Positions 11,496 through 23,275 of a stretch of DNA of 64,000 nt are shown here, one piece after another. The notes beneath the pieces were generated by a model. The model did no database searches and was not told the origin of the DNA. It was given only the letters and a program-made list of their open reading frames with translations. The stretch is from Paramarasmius palmivorus (Eukaryota; Basidiomycota; Agaricomycetes; Agaricales; Marasmiaceae). Made by a program: the position numbers and the translations under genes. Numbering within the stretch: the stretch's first letter is position 1; each line of letters starts with the position of its first letter. The DNA lies in the NCBI GenBank assembly GCA_037176845.1, contig JAYKXP010000062.1, positions 248,001 through 312,000 of the forward strand, written 5' to 3'.

Positions 11496-12714
11496 TTACA
11501 AGTCAATTCTCCTGCCTTCTCTGCTGCTCTTAAAGATCGCATCCACGACCTTCTTAGCCTGTAGCGCATCCTCCATCGTCGCGTACTCGCCTTCAACGCC
11601 TTCAGCATACCTCTTCCAATTCTTCGCACACCTCTCAGTCTCCGTATCCGTTACAACATCCACCTTCTCCCCATTGAGCCACACCTCCGGCTGAGCTCTC
11701 ATAATCGACTGTCCCTTCAATATCCCATCAGCGCTCATCTTGATAGCACCCTTCTCGCCGTCGATAACCCAAAACAGTCCGGCACCGTGTTCAGAGAGTA
11801 CATTTCGAATGTTCACGGAAAGGACTGTAGCATCCTTGTTCGCAAATTGGCCTCCGAAGTGAATCTGATGGACGTCGTTAGAGGGTTCAGGCTCCCCAAC
11901 GGGCTCGCCTGTGATGTTATCTGTGGGTTGGAGCATTGGATATTGGTTGGCTAACTGAGCGGTGATGGATGATATGGGTCCGAATAGGTAGTGGAGAAGA
12001 TCGATGAGGTGACCACCGTCTACGTCGAGCATTGTTGCGCCGTTGGAGGGATCGGAGGTGTATTTGAACCATTCCCAGGATGTGGGCCCTCGTGCACCTG
12101 GGTAGCAGAAGGACACGATCTGGGTGTAGGTTTTGTGAGTTGCTGGTAGGTATAGTAGGGTGAGTGTGCTTACCAGAGAACTTGAGAGGATTCTACCCAA
12201 GATACCGGAGTCTAGGATTTCTTTGATCTATATATCGACGTTAGGTTCGGTGAGAAATGTAGTGACGACGAACTCTCACCTTTCTAATGTACGCAGCCTG
12301 TCGAGTCTGCAATCCAACCAACGTTCTAACACCAGCCTTCCTCGCAGCTTCCGCAATCTGTGTCGTCCCAGCTAGCTGATTCCCCGCCGGCCACTCAATA
12401 AACAAATCCTTCTTGGCTTGAAGAGCAGGTAGAGCAGCATCGGCATGTGCGGATGCTCGTACAGAGATGGCTACCATGTCCACGTCGGGATCGTTTGCGA
12501 TGTGTTCCGTGGTGCCATGGTAGGCTTTGACGGTACCGTTTACCAGTTTACCGTAATTTTCGGCACTGGCGTTTGCGGAAGTAGGGTTGGTGGTGGATAC
12601 GGCGGTGATGGTGTATTGGGATGAGAGAGGTTCTTCGAATAGAGGTTGAGCGAGTGTTCGGGCTGCCCAGCCGCCTGTGGATAGGCCGACGAAACCGAGG
12701 CGAATGGGAGACAT
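11496..12714 (-). CDS. Gal80-like oxidoreductase (Gfo/Idh/MocA family)
   Basis: Exons 12280-12714, 12174-12227 and 11496-12119 encode 370 residues. The N-terminal Rossmann fold starts immediately (IRLGFVGLSTGGWAA), with the NAD(P)-binding GxxGxxxxA pattern. The family signature EKP appears here as FIEWPAGNQLAG, the EWP form found in Gal80-type proteins. The C-terminal alpha/beta domain contains MLDVDGGHLIDLLHYLFG, equivalent to the GGGHxxD substrate-site region, with Gly replaced by Asp at its start. Proteins of this group are either NAD(P)-dependent sugar oxidoreductases or dinucleotide-sensing regulators such as yeast Gal80; which applies cannot be decided here. At least eight decayed relatives lie in the window, making this the only intact copy. 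It converges on the membrane-protein gene at 9509. Confidence 0.88.
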
Positions 12715-13132
12715 TTGAGCAGTATTGACGAGGATGCATGGTCGAGGGAGTTGGAGGCGTTTTTATATAGTACTCGTTGGAGACTAATGCGATGATTGCT
12801 AAGAAAGGATTTATAATGCAAGTATCTGTAATACTTACGAGGCATATACCGAAGGAACCGGAGCTGAGATACATGAGGAGTATGTCGCGATTCTTAGCTC
12901 TTGAACTAGCCGCTCAATGAGAAAGGTATAGAGAATGGAACCGAAAGTTGACGTACCAAGGTATTGCAGTCCTGACGATGACGATCCTCTGCATCAGCAC
13001 GTATCTGCTAAACGCTGCCTACAATTCCTGAAACTGAACCCATGGGGGGAGAAAATTCCCCACAACGCGCCTTCCGTGGTTAGGGATAGTGATGGTCATA
13101 AGGAAAGACGCGTCTTTGAGTGTAGATGCTTC

Positions 13133-13480
13133 TTACGTAATAGGTAACCGTTGACTTCGAGCTAAAACCCGCAACGTATCGTATTCGCCTTCCGCTTTCT
13201 CATTGCTTCCTCCAAGCTTTCTCACCAAAATGATACTCGATACCGCACACCTCTCCACATCCGCATCGATTCCAATAAACACCTTCCGTTCATCGAGCCA
13301 CAACTCCCAGTCCAACTTCTCGTTGTTTCCCCATCCCGCCGGCCCTAACCTTGATAGTCTCCTGTCAAACGTCGACTTGGTCGGGGCTGTCGTGTGCAGC
13401 GGGGAGTGTGGGCTGAGCTGGAGAACGGGTGTAGGGGCTGTATGGCGAGATAAGACCAAGCTGATAAGTAAAATCAAACG
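13133..13480 (-). pseudogene. Remnant of Gal80-like oxidoreductase, C-terminal part
   Basis: The reading DWELWLDERKVFIG..ADVERC...AEGEYDTLR aligns with PEVWLNGEKVDVVT..ETERC...VEGEYATME of the intact gene at 11496. Start, Rossmann domain and most of the middle are absent, and the frame is not maintained. It lies just upstream of the frameshifted MSLxG gene at 13675. Confidence 0.65.
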
Positions 13481-13518
13481 CCGAACTGAGGAATAGGAAT
13501 TGTTTCGACTACTATGTC
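13235..13518. repeat. Direct repeat flanking the MSLxG gene, left copy
   Basis: About 285 bases here are similar to 16205-16595 in the same orientation. Shared words include CACCTCTCCAC, GTGCAGCGGGGAGTG and GCTGAGCTGGAGAACGG. Both copies derive from oxidoreductase-remnant sequence. Together they bracket the 13675-15883 gene, suggesting that gene was inserted into, or brought along by, a tandem duplication of this remnant. Confidence 0.6.
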
Positions 13519-13674
13519 GTGGGCCGTGGGTGCACATGACCGTCAGGAATGATAGGGTTCTATCTGTTCCTGTGTCGTGCAGTCCGAGGGCTTCTTTGGT
13601 CCTCGTGGCCGAAGACATATATACAGCTTTTTTTGTGTCTCTTGTCATCGTACCCTCGTCATCGTCGCCTCCAC

Positions 13675-15883
13675 ATGTCGCTCGAAGGATGTTCTCGGTT
13701 CGCTGTCAATGGCGGGAACCTCAATGCTATCACAGGGTCTCAACAGATTTACAATGGGAGTGTAGTACAATATGTGGATAGCAAGGCGAGGATTCGGACG
13801 ATTCTGGATGAGGTACGTGGCCAAATAGATGTGAATTCAGTACTTTGCTAACATTTTGGCTTCAGTACCAAGAAATTCCCGTCGGAAAAGTGTATCTCAA
13901 GCACAAGATTGCTGAGACCTCAGTGCAGACATACAAAAAAGGGTGGAGAAACTTGAAAGCTTGTCGAACTATCTGCGTGGCCAAGGTTAGCGGTGAAGAC
14001 AAGGAAGATGAATTTTTACATGTTCAGTACAGTGGTCGCGACGCCGCCAAGGCAAGGATATCTCCTATCCAATAAATGTGCTCCCTGACCTCTGTATCGG
14101 TACAGGCATGCCAACTCGACTTTGATGCCTTCTCCGCGATCAAGTAAGCCGCGGATACTTCAAATATTGGACATCGTGTTCTGACAATAATCTAGGGATA
14201 CCAACTGTCTTCAGCTATTTGGCTACAGCAACATCAATGCAATGCCTGCCCTGGTGTTTTATAATGGCGAGTTCAATTTATGATTGTACATTCGATATCT
14301 TGTCTCAAGCCCTGGCGCTACAGCCCTTGTACCAGTATCCCATATATGGGAACGGAACAATTTTTCGCCGATCTTGTTTACCTATTTTTCCTACCAAGTA
14401 CGTTCGGATTATATACTCCACTCCTGTTGGCATTGACCCTTGTTGTTCACAGGCAGTTGCGGTCCAAGGCTTAGATGATACAATAGTATGTCGCTCTGTA
14501 TCGCTCGTTCATGTGCAACTAATGTCTTCAACCACCAGTTGTCACAAGAACTTTGGTTTAACCCAGAATCCGGTTTCCTGTGCAAAGGGCCCTTCGTTGA
14601 GGATTCCAGCAACATCACCTACGAACTCGCTGATCTATCAACCGTCCTACCCAATCAAGATCGTCCTTCCCTGACTCTCCAAACATACGGCGACACAAAC
14701 GTTCTTTTCGAATACCTCAATGGAATGCTCTCGATAAGCGACATCATTCGAGGCATCTGCTTTTCCAGTAAAGCAGTCTTCGATTATCCAAATGACGAGG
14801 ACGCAAAATTGATTCTATCATCTTTACCTGGCATGGTTTACCACCGAACCTCTCTGGAGTTTATCGCTCGATACCCGGAAGAAAGAGAGATATGGTATTA
14901 TGGGTTTATGGAAAAGGTGTCCATCATACCCGATGCTCTGCAAGGAAGCGCATTTACAATGGACGATGGATCCATGAGGTGTGTCTGGAATGGCGGCAAA
15001 GTGGATGCTTAGGCTGATTGGGATTCCAGGTTCACGTTGAGACCATCGGATATAGGAGGTCTAGAGTCGTTTGAGCTGGGTTATGCCTCGTGGCCCTTGG
15101 AATCATGGGTAGGCTTGGCGGATTCATGGTTATCGCAGGCGCATGGCATTTTTAGCCAACTTGGGATCGGAGAGGATGGATGGGATGAATATTGTGAGTT
15201 TCATTGTGGGTTTCTTCGAGTGAGAGTACTGATTGAATCATGATAGGCACAGTGACACAGTTTCGGCTCAGTTTCAAACGCGTCGAGGAGTATGAGGGAT
15301 CTCAGACGTGCGTGAACGTGCCAGAGGAAACGCCAATTTACCTTTTCATCCGACCAATTCCCCGTCCACGCGACGATGAAGAACAGATGGGATTCCTGGC
15401 TGAGAGATACAAAGTATTACTGGTCGTTTGACTCTTCTGGGGCTGAAGAAATGTCGGATCATGAACGACTGGCGCTGAGGCTTCCTGCGTTCATGACTAA
15501 GGTAGAACTGTGGCATGGTGGGTGGGATCGCGAAGCCTACGACATCCTTGAGATGATCCATCGTTCTCAAAGATTTGAGCCTATATCAATGGAGCTTGCT
15601 ACATCTCTTGGATACCTGATCTTGGAAGTGGCTGGTAGAAAGCCACGTTTCGAGGAATTAAATGACGATTGTGAGTTTTCAACACCGTCGCCCTTCAACC
15701 AAGTGCGCTAATGTCAACTTTGAAAATGTAGATGGTACCAGCGAAGCCATGGACATCGACGGTCTCACTTCAACATTTTCGGCGTTCAACGTCGACTCGG
15801 ATAGCATGACTGTCGACGAAATGGCTATCCCATGCATGCCATCCAATGAACCGCATTGGGATGATGCTATGGAAATCGATTAG
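13675..15883 (+). pseudogene. MSLxG-family gene with one-base frameshift in exon 9 (copy A)
   Basis: Ten exons can be traced: 13675-13812, 13866-14051, 14106-14143, 14196-14266, 14324-14397, 14453-14485, 14539-14978, 15030-15193, 15247-15670 and 15732-15883. They match the intact gene at 60459-62675 exon for exon. Exon 9 is 424 bases instead of 423. An extra base in GAACAGATGG (15381-15390, versus GAACGATGG) shifts the frame and brings a stop at 15431, removing about 130 C-terminal residues. Introns 2 and 4 use GC donors (14052 and 14267). Similarity to the intact gene upstream of the ATG ends near 13538, so the upstream box found in the other copies is missing. Both points suggest a recently disabled gene. 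A sequencing error remains possible for the single base. Confidence 0.8.
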
Positions 15884-17593
15884 GCCCGGTCCAAGCGTTT
15901 CTCACCTCCCTTTACTATATTGCCCACTCTTCAAGTACAACAAGAGAAACAAGCACGAGCTACGCGGTGCTGGCTGTTGCATTCTTACATAATGGGCAAC
16001 CTCCTTCCCATCGACATTCAAATCGCCAAAAAAAACAAGCTCTATTGCGAAGATTTGAACATTATATGTACAGCTAGAGGCCATAAGAAATCACAGGTCA
16101 ACCTCGCTGGTCCTGAAAACCACATCCATGACTGTAACGCATTCACCGTTCAAATCGATTCGCCTGCCGCACTCTCACCGAATTTCAAGTTGTTCCCAGC
16201 TCATGATACCCCGCCACACACCTCTCCACTTCCGTATCGAATTCAAGCGCCTTCTCTTCTCTTCACCATGTCATCCCTCCAGCCCACCGGTTCTGACCTT
16301 GATAGTCCCCTTCTCGCCATCAGTGACCCACAACGCCGTGCATTTTGACTGAACACTAATATTATCCTTCTCGTAGTTCGACTGAGTTGTGTACCAGAGG
16401 CTACCACATCCCCCATGTCCTGTAGCATGATCACCAGGACCTGTCGTCCTCGTTTCGGGGCTGTCCTGTGCAGCGGGGAGTGGGCTGAGCTGGAGAACGG
16501 ATGCAGGGGCTATATAGCGGGATGAGAACGGGCTGATTTGTAGAATAAAACGTCGTACTAGGATCAGGAATTTGAATCGTTTCGACTGTCATGTCATGGT
16601 TGGGATTCGGTTCCGGCAACAACTGCACAAAATTTCAGTGTCTGATGCACCAAAAATGCTGGAGAAATCCTCACCATCCATGTTAGTTGGTATATTATGT
16701 GGATGAGTGGATTCTAAGTTGGCGAAAAAAGGTTAGCCCAGCTCTCAGCGAACAGAGCGCACACTACTTAAATACTTTGGACTCCTTCGGCTCTGGGGTC
16801 TCTATACCTCGCCGACAACTCTTCGACTACAAATCCCACTTTTCCGGCCTCCTCCGCCCGGCTTGGAAGCTCCAGCTATCTTCCGCCTGTGGATCTTTTG
16901 TTCTGAATAGTTGAAGAGTAAAAAGGTAGATCACTCGAGGATAGTGATGAGGGATTGAAATGCTGATTGATGTTGGGTGAGCGCTGGGACGATTTCATTC
17001 ATGATTCGCAAAACTAAAGCCTCCGTCTATAAGACTAGTAGGTTCCTTGTATTGAGAGTGAAGAGGGGAAGATGGTGCGGTGGTAATGGACGATAATAGA
17101 CTGATCCTTGGTAGAGCGGTGAGGTGGGTGCTGATCTAGTAGACTGAAGGTGATCTCGCAGAATACGGGTCTAACAAGCGTCCCATGTTGAATGAGGCGA
17201 AGGGAGAAAGAGGTGGTGGTGGTGGTGGACAGGTGCCAAGAGTGAACAATTTGCCCCAGCCGCAGCGCGTCGCTCTATCCGAACTTCCGAAGTTGTGACT
17301 CTGAAGCCTTCCTTCCATCTGCGCCGCACTATCCAGGATATCCGTAGATCGAGCAGTATATCTGCAAAACTCTGCCGCAGCGAACGGATCGCCTCTACAT
17401 GGCCAAATAATATCGGCACCCCGTTTCATTACTAACGGTGTAAGTATGGGGAACACGGCGAGCAGACCAACGTGTTACGTTTGGTAAGAGGTAGTGCAAA
17501 GAGAAGGCACACGATTATATATTATACACCATAAGAACCTAAACTCGGAAATAACATGTCGGATCCGTCACTTGAAACTTCTACAAAGTCTTG
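15884..17593. other. Region between MSLxG copies, with oxidoreductase remnant
   Basis: On the - strand at about 16100-16440 there is a remnant of the Gal80-like oxidoreductase: VTDGEKGTIKV matches the intact VIDGEKGAIKM, with frame breaks. 16205-16595 is the right copy of the direct repeat flanking the 13675 gene. From about 16600 to 17590 no gene is seen. Parts of this stretch are repeated at 22580-23275, including a GGTGGT simple tract at 17212-17229. The start of tandem repeat unit 1 is near 16040. Confidence 0.55.
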
Positions 17594-19831
17594 TCACAGA
17601 CACAAATTCTTGAGACGAGGATACAAAACCACTTCGTCGTCATCTGTGTCTCCTTCCACCGTGTCCGAATCCTTGCAAACATACTCATGCGTGGTAGTGT
17701 GGCATCCATCCACATAACAATCCGTTGCTAGGTGTGTACTGTTAATTTCCGGCAGTAGAAGCATTCGAAATCGAGCACTGACCGTCATCGTCAACCTCAT
17801 CGAAGCGTGAATTTCTATCCATCACCTCCAAGATCGTGTAGCCAAGAGATGTAGCGAGCTCCGTCGATGTCGGGTCAAACCCTCGAGAACGATGGATCTT
17901 CTCGAAGGCATCGAAGGTATTCCAATCCCACCAGTCATGCAGCGTTTGTATGTTGGTCGCGAATGTCGGAAGCCCCAGGTTCAGCCGCTCATGTTCCGTC
18001 ACTGCGTCAGCTCCAGAAGGGTCAAGCGACCAGTAATACTTTGCCTCCCCTAGCCAGGAATCCCATTGCTCTTCGCTATAGCATGAAGAGGGAATTGGTC
18101 GAAGGAAAAGGTAAACTGGTGTTTCATCTGGCACGTCCATGCATGTATGAGATGCCTCATACTCCTCAACACGTTCTAAATGGAGCCAAAAGCTAGACAG
18201 CATGCCTATCATGATTGTATCAATACCTCCACTTAAAAAAGTCCGCAATCCAACCCACAATATTCATCTGATTCATCTGATTCATCCTTTTCAATCCCGA
18301 GCTGGCTAAAAATCCCATGCACCTGCGATAACCACGACTTCGAAAAGTCACTCTGTGAGTTCCCGGGCCACAAATCATAATTCAGCGCAAACGACCGAAG
18401 AACTCTCGCATCCAGTCGTTTCAATGTGAGTCTGGAATCCCAATCAGCCTAACTTCCCTATTTGCCATCGTTCCAGGCGCACCTCCTTGATCCATTTTCC
18501 ATTGTAAACACGCTTCCTTGCAGGCTTTCGGGAACCATGCAACTAGTAGAAACTCTGACTCCGAGTCGAGGCCAGTTATGACACCATTTCTCCCTGTATT
18601 CCGGGTATCGAGTGATGATCTCCCCCGAAGTTTGGTTGTAAATCGTGCCAAGTAGATATGGTAGATCTGATTTTAAGTCCTCGTCACTTGGGTAATCGGT
18701 GAATGTTCGACGGGCTGAAGATTGGATGCAGTGAATAAGACTGCCTATCCGGAGCTTTCCATTCAGGTATTCGAAAAGAATGCTGGTGTCGCTGTATGTC
18801 TGGAGGGTCAAAGAAGGAGAAGGTTGATATCTGCTTGTAGTGGCCAGAGGAGTAAGTTCACCGTCGAACTTGTTGGAATGTGGGACGATGGGACCAACGC
18901 GTAGAAAACCGGTCTTCGGATCAGCCCAAAGTTCTTCACAATACTAGACATTCTAGGCATTAGTTATGGATAAATGAGCAGTATAGAACGCTGACGTACT
19001 CCATGATCTAAGCCTTGTACCATAAATATCTGCGAACAAGGAACAGTCAGTGTCAACAAGAATAGAGTGTATGATTTGAACGTACTTGCCAGGAAAAATA
19101 GATAAGCAGTAAGGGCGAGAAGTTGTTCCGTTCCCAGATATAGGATACTGGTACAAGGGCTACAACACTAGGAATTAAGCTATGCTGGCAGTGTAGGGGA
19201 AAGTCACTCTCACCCTCGTAGAACACCAGTGCAGGCAACTTTGCATTCATGTTGCTATAGCCGAATAGCTGAACGTAGTTGATATCCCTGTGCCATTGTT
19301 AGTACAAAATCTCCAGAATTTTTGACGTGTACTGCTCACTTGACAACAGAGAAGATATCAAAGTCAAGTTTGCATGCCTATAACGACACATAAGTCAGTT
19401 TCGACACCTATCGGATAAGGGATATGCTCACTTCGACGGCGTCGCGACCACTGTATTGGACATGCAAAAACTCTTCGTCCTTGTCTTCACCGCGAACTCC
19501 AGCAACACAGATAGTTTGACAGGCTTCCAGGCCACGGCTTTCCCACACTCTTTCGTGCGTCTGCACCGAGGTCACAGCGGGACAGGTCCCGGCGATCTCC
19601 CGCTTGAGATGCACTTTTCCTATTGGGATTTCTTGATACTGAAGTACCCGGACGTCAGTAAACTTTACCGACTTCATTCGCTGGACAACGTACCTCGTCC
19701 AGAATCGTCCGAGTCCTCTCCTTGCTATTCATAGACTGTACTACAGTTCCGTTGTAAATGTGTTGAGACCCTGTGATGGCATTGAAGTTTCCGTCATTGA
19801 TGGTGAACTGCGAGCATCCTTCGAGCGACAT
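17594..19831 (-). CDS. MSLxG-family protein, intact (copy B)
   Basis: Ten exons (19694-19831, 19432-19638, 19340-19377, 19214-19287, 19086-19159, 19000-19029, 18483-18943, 18259-18431, 17783-18205, 17594-17727) sum to 1752 bases, 583 residues, with no stop. The order is: the N-terminal motif MSLEGCSQFTINDGNFNAITGSQ; a basic linker; then a stretch resembling a protein-kinase N-lobe (VAGVRGEDKDEEFLHVQYSG, LDFDIFSVVKDINYVQLFGYS, LPALVFYEALVPVSYIWE). No catalytic loop (HRD) or DFG motif is visible. Next come ELWADPKTGFLRVGP, a 150-residue middle region, the motif WLSQVHGIFSQLGI, and an acidic tail. Similar N-lobe-like proteins are, to my knowledge, widespread uncharacterised agaricomycete families. 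Function unknown. Exon 2 carries a seven-codon insertion relative to the other copies. Confidence 0.82.
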
Positions 19832-19984
19832 GGTGAGGATATGAAGGTAAGGAAGGGAAGTATGGGGAAGCATTGTATATATATGTCCAGAAGCGCGTTC
19901 ACGAGAACATGAGAAGCAATCGCACTGTACGACAAGGGGACTGACTGAACTTTATCATCCCCGAAAGGATCAAGGTCGTTATCC

Positions 19985-20045
19985 CGCGCCTTTCGCTGAT
20001 AGCACGGAGAGCGCTAACGCTATAATACGCGCTAGAAGGCTCATT
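19985..20045 (-). promoter_or_regulatory. Conserved upstream box of MSLxG gene B
   Basis: The sequence GCACGGAGAGCGCTAACGCT (20002-20021) and its surroundings recur upstream of four MSLxG genes at 160-200 bases from the ATG (also 26641-26700, 55682-55730 and 62858-62910). It contains the palindrome AGCGCT. Conservation in otherwise diverging flanks suggests a control element or the 5' UTR start region. The role is inferred. Confidence 0.55.
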
Positions 20046-20194
20046 GTTGCACATGCTGACTCGACGTCTAGAGCAAAACTTGCTCCTGGTAGCCCTCGCC
20101 CCAATCGTCCATCAGCCCTACGTGACTGGAGCTCCAGACACGAAGGACACCTACAAGGGAGCTGACCGATAGATAACCTGATCCATATAAGGGT

Positions 20195-20270
20195 GTATTT
20201 GTAGACGTTCATACAAACGTTTGGGCAAGCGATTTGGCCCTGCCAACGTTGTCTATACGTCTACAAATAC
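20195..20270. repeat. Foldback element with 14-base inverted repeats
   Basis: GTATTTGTAGACGT (20195-20208) and its exact reverse complement (20257-20270) enclose 48 bases that contain a second inverted pair (ACAAACGTTTGG and CCAACGTTGT). The corresponding place in repeat unit 2 (about 26870-26950) lacks it. It may be a very small miniature transposon. Confidence 0.6.
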
Positions 20271-20279
20271 GCTATAGCA

Positions 20280-22060
20280 ACCATCATGACTACTGGTTGT
20301 GGCTGTGTACGCGATCCGAGCAGCACCTTTGCCTTCTTCCATGTGAAGCCCTCAGATTTCAACATCCAAACATTTTGAATGATTCTGTCCGGAGATTAGG
20401 CTCAGTAATGGGCTCACGTCTGTGCGGAATGCGAAGACGGGGAACGATAAATATTCCCGAGGGTGTGCGTCACTGTTGATTGGGAGTACTTATGTCCGAA
20501 TTCGAACATTGAGGTCGTTCCAATAGCGAATAAAATGTTGCCATGGAGTCAAAAAGTGTGCAGGTAGTAGATACCACTGAAAAAGTACCCCGTTAGCGTT
20601 AGGGTTAAAACTCTATGAACTTGTAAATCGAATAAGCGCAAAAAGATACATTAAGTTGAAAACTCACGGCAGATCTCGGTGGAATTGGAACCTGAGTGCG
20701 TTCACAGAGATTTCACGCCTGAGTATAATCCATCCGGGCTAAATAGGATGTGGAAAGTAACCGAGAGAGAGGAAATGACATGGTGGTGTTGAGAAGAGAT
20801 GGTCCGTGCACCGAGCGCTAAGCAGGCGCTCTGAGTTTAGGGCAGGTCAACTCGTCTAATCGCCTCTGGTTCTTTACGCTCTATCTTCCTCCTGATACCT
20901 CACTAGTTTCCGCCAGCTCGTTGTAGATATTGATGATGAAGGTAATCAGTCGAACTTCAAAGCTCCAAAGTACACCACTAAGCACCTTTTTAGCCTCCTC
21001 TCCCGCTGAGGACTGCTTTGTCGCTTTCCACGATCACCTACCATCTCCAAACCTTCCTGTGACAGCTACGCCCGCTCAAACACTCGAAATCGCTCAATTG
21101 AATTATCAGAATCTTTCCGCGTGCCAGCCACAGCCATCAAGACCACATATCCTGAACGGTGGAGCAGCGTGAAGACGACGGGAGCAAGAGTACACGGGTT
21201 TGGGCCCTGGGGAAGGAATCGCTAGTGATGACATGCGGGCTTGTGAATGGCATACTATTCATCGAGACAGCGGTTGTGGTGGCGTTTTGGGGGCTCGATG
21301 GAGAAGTGAATTCTCATGAGAGCTACGGTGCGTCTCTTTCTTTGCTTATTATTATTCTGATTTATCTCTGATAGGAATGTTATCATCTGGAACAACGAAT
21401 ATACGAGTATGTGGTCCGACTGTATCCGCTTATTGACACCTTGACTTTTCACAGCAGCTCAACCTCAGCTGGAAGTACCATCGAAACCAGCTTTAAACTG
21501 ACCGCTTCATACAGAAACAACTCTAAAGCTCTTAGACTTGAGTTGAATAACAAGGGTGTATCACGTTTTGCTCTTTTCTTCGAGTCTACATCCGCTAACT
21601 CACCTTTCCCTCGTCCTTCCGTTGACCTAGGCTCCTTTGCAGGATGTTGCAACCCCCATACATTGATAAAAGAAGTAGCCAGGGTCGTTGCAGACTTCGT
21701 CGGTGCTACATATGCCTCTCAGGTATCGACCCTGGCCATCGGCGCCGACGAAGGACCAGGGAAAGGACGCAAAGTTCTACCGAAACTGGGAGACGCTGCA
21801 GATTGTGGCTTCCAAGTCATACTAAGGGACGATCCTGAAGGCGAGCCCTATGTAATGCGGAGCAGAATGAAATCCCTGGAACAGTTAGTGTGCTCTCGGC
21901 TGATGTCGTAGCAATATCTATACCTACTCCAGGGGGCTTATCCAGGCGTAATACCACAACCTCTCGTGTACCAGCCTTTCTGTTGCACGAGAATCACGTT
22001 GTATATTATGAATGTATCTAGACCTGCAGTGTACAGCATGAAAGATACATACAATGTAGC
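20280..22060. repeat. Duplicated block, copy 1, with unrecognised open frames
   Basis: About 1.8 kb is repeated in direct orientation at about 26970-28790, for example the stretch beginning GTTGAGAAGAGATGGTCCGT at 20789 and 27479. Within it the + strand frame 21411-21911 is open for 166 codons, with the segment VARVVADFVGATYASQVSTL and no recognisable domain. The matching region of copy 2 is broken by frame changes, so selection on this frame is doubtful. A second open frame lies at 20930-21172. I cannot assign a function to either. Confidence 0.6.
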
Positions 22061-22103
22061 CGAAGTTTGACGAGATTAAGTAGGATGCCAGTATTCGGGT
22101 CTA

Positions 22104-22500
22104 TCACAATTCGCCCCGCCTGCCCTCGTTGGTGCTCTTGAAGATCACGTCCACAAGTCTCGTGGAGCTATAGCTCTGGTTGAGCCCGGCTCTGACCTTG
22201 ATGGCACCCTTCCCCATCAATCCTGCACCGTGCTCCGAAGTATAGTTTGAATGTTCAGAGAAAGAACCTTGCCGCCCATGTTCGCGAAACCACTGAATGT
22301 GCTTTGGAGGATGTCGGTTTGTGGTTGAGGTTCGCCTGTGGGATTGCTGGTAGGGAGTTGGGGTACTGGTAGGATGCCCAATAACGGATGAAATTGGGCG
22401 GTAGAGGTAATGGAGGACGCGATGGGGTATCAGTCGATGTCGAGTATGTTGGCGCCGTTGGGGGGGTAACCGGTAACCTCCTTCGCATCGACATTCGATT
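22104..22500 (-). pseudogene. Remnant of Gal80-like oxidoreductase, C-terminal half
   Basis: Reading the - strand gives PNGANILDID followed by a stop, then NPTGEPQPQTD, LSLNIQTIL, and the terminal VIFKSTNEGRRGEL. These match SNGATMLDVD, NITGEPVGEPEP, LSVNIRNVL and AIFKSSREGRRIDL of the intact gene. Stops and frame shifts interrupt it and the N-terminal half is absent. Confidence 0.75.
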
Positions 22501-23275
22501 GGAACATTATATGTACAGCTAGAGGCTATAGAAAGTCACAGATCAACCTTGCTGGTCCCGAAAACCACATCCACGACTGTAACACATCCATTTCCGTCTG
22601 TAGATCTTTCGTTCTGAATAGTCGAAGAAGGAACACGGTAGATTATTCGAGGGTAGGAACGAGGGATTGAAATGCTGATTGATGTCAGTGAGCGCTGGGA
22701 CGATTCGGTTCATGGTTCGCAAAACTAAAGCCTCCGTCTATAAGACTAGTAGGTTCTTGACATTGAGAGTGAAGAGGGGAAGATGGTGCGGTGGTAATGG
22801 ACGATAATAGACTGATCCTTGTTTGTAAGTAGAGCGGCGAGGTGTGTGCTGATCTGGCCTGAAGGTGATCTCTCAGAATACGGGTCTAACAAGCGACCCA
22901 TGTTGAATGAGACGAGGGGAGAAGGAGGCGGCGGTGGTGGTGGCCAGGTGCCAAGAGTGAATAATTTGCCCCAGCCGCAGCGCGTCGCGTCGCTTGTTGA
23001 CGACATCAGTCGCCAATCCGGACTTCCGAAGTTGCTCCGAACGGCCCTTCCCTTCCCTTCATCTGCGCCGCACTATCGATATCTGCAAAACTCTGCAGCG
23101 AACGGAACGCCTCTACATGGTCAAATATCGACACCCCGTTTCATTACTAGTGGTGAAAGTAAGTATAGGGAACACGACCAACATTTGGTAAGAGGTAGTG
23201 CGATTATACACCATAAGAATCTAGACTCGGAAATAACGCGTCAGATCCGTCACTTGAAACTTCTACAAAGTCTTG
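22500..23275. repeat. Start of tandem repeat unit 2
   Basis: This stretch repeats 16075-17590 in direct orientation, with about 730 bases deleted near 22590. Shared sequence includes CATTATATGTACAGCTAGAGG at the left edge and the simple tract next to CCAGGTGCCAAGAGTGAA. It contains no supportable gene. It marks the junction between the two duplicated units. Confidence 0.65.

Noticed and set aside
14219..14674. Continuous open frame through exons 4-7 of the frameshifted MSLxG gene
   Set aside because: It reads through introns 4-6 in other frames. The exon model is supported by all sister copies.
16243..16434. Independent small - strand gene
   Set aside because: Its sequence is part of a decayed Gal80-like oxidoreductase read in a shifted frame.
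21411..21911. A real gene in the duplicated block
   Set aside because: The frame is open in one copy but broken in the duplicate, has no domain and no convincing start, so I list it only as content of the repeat.
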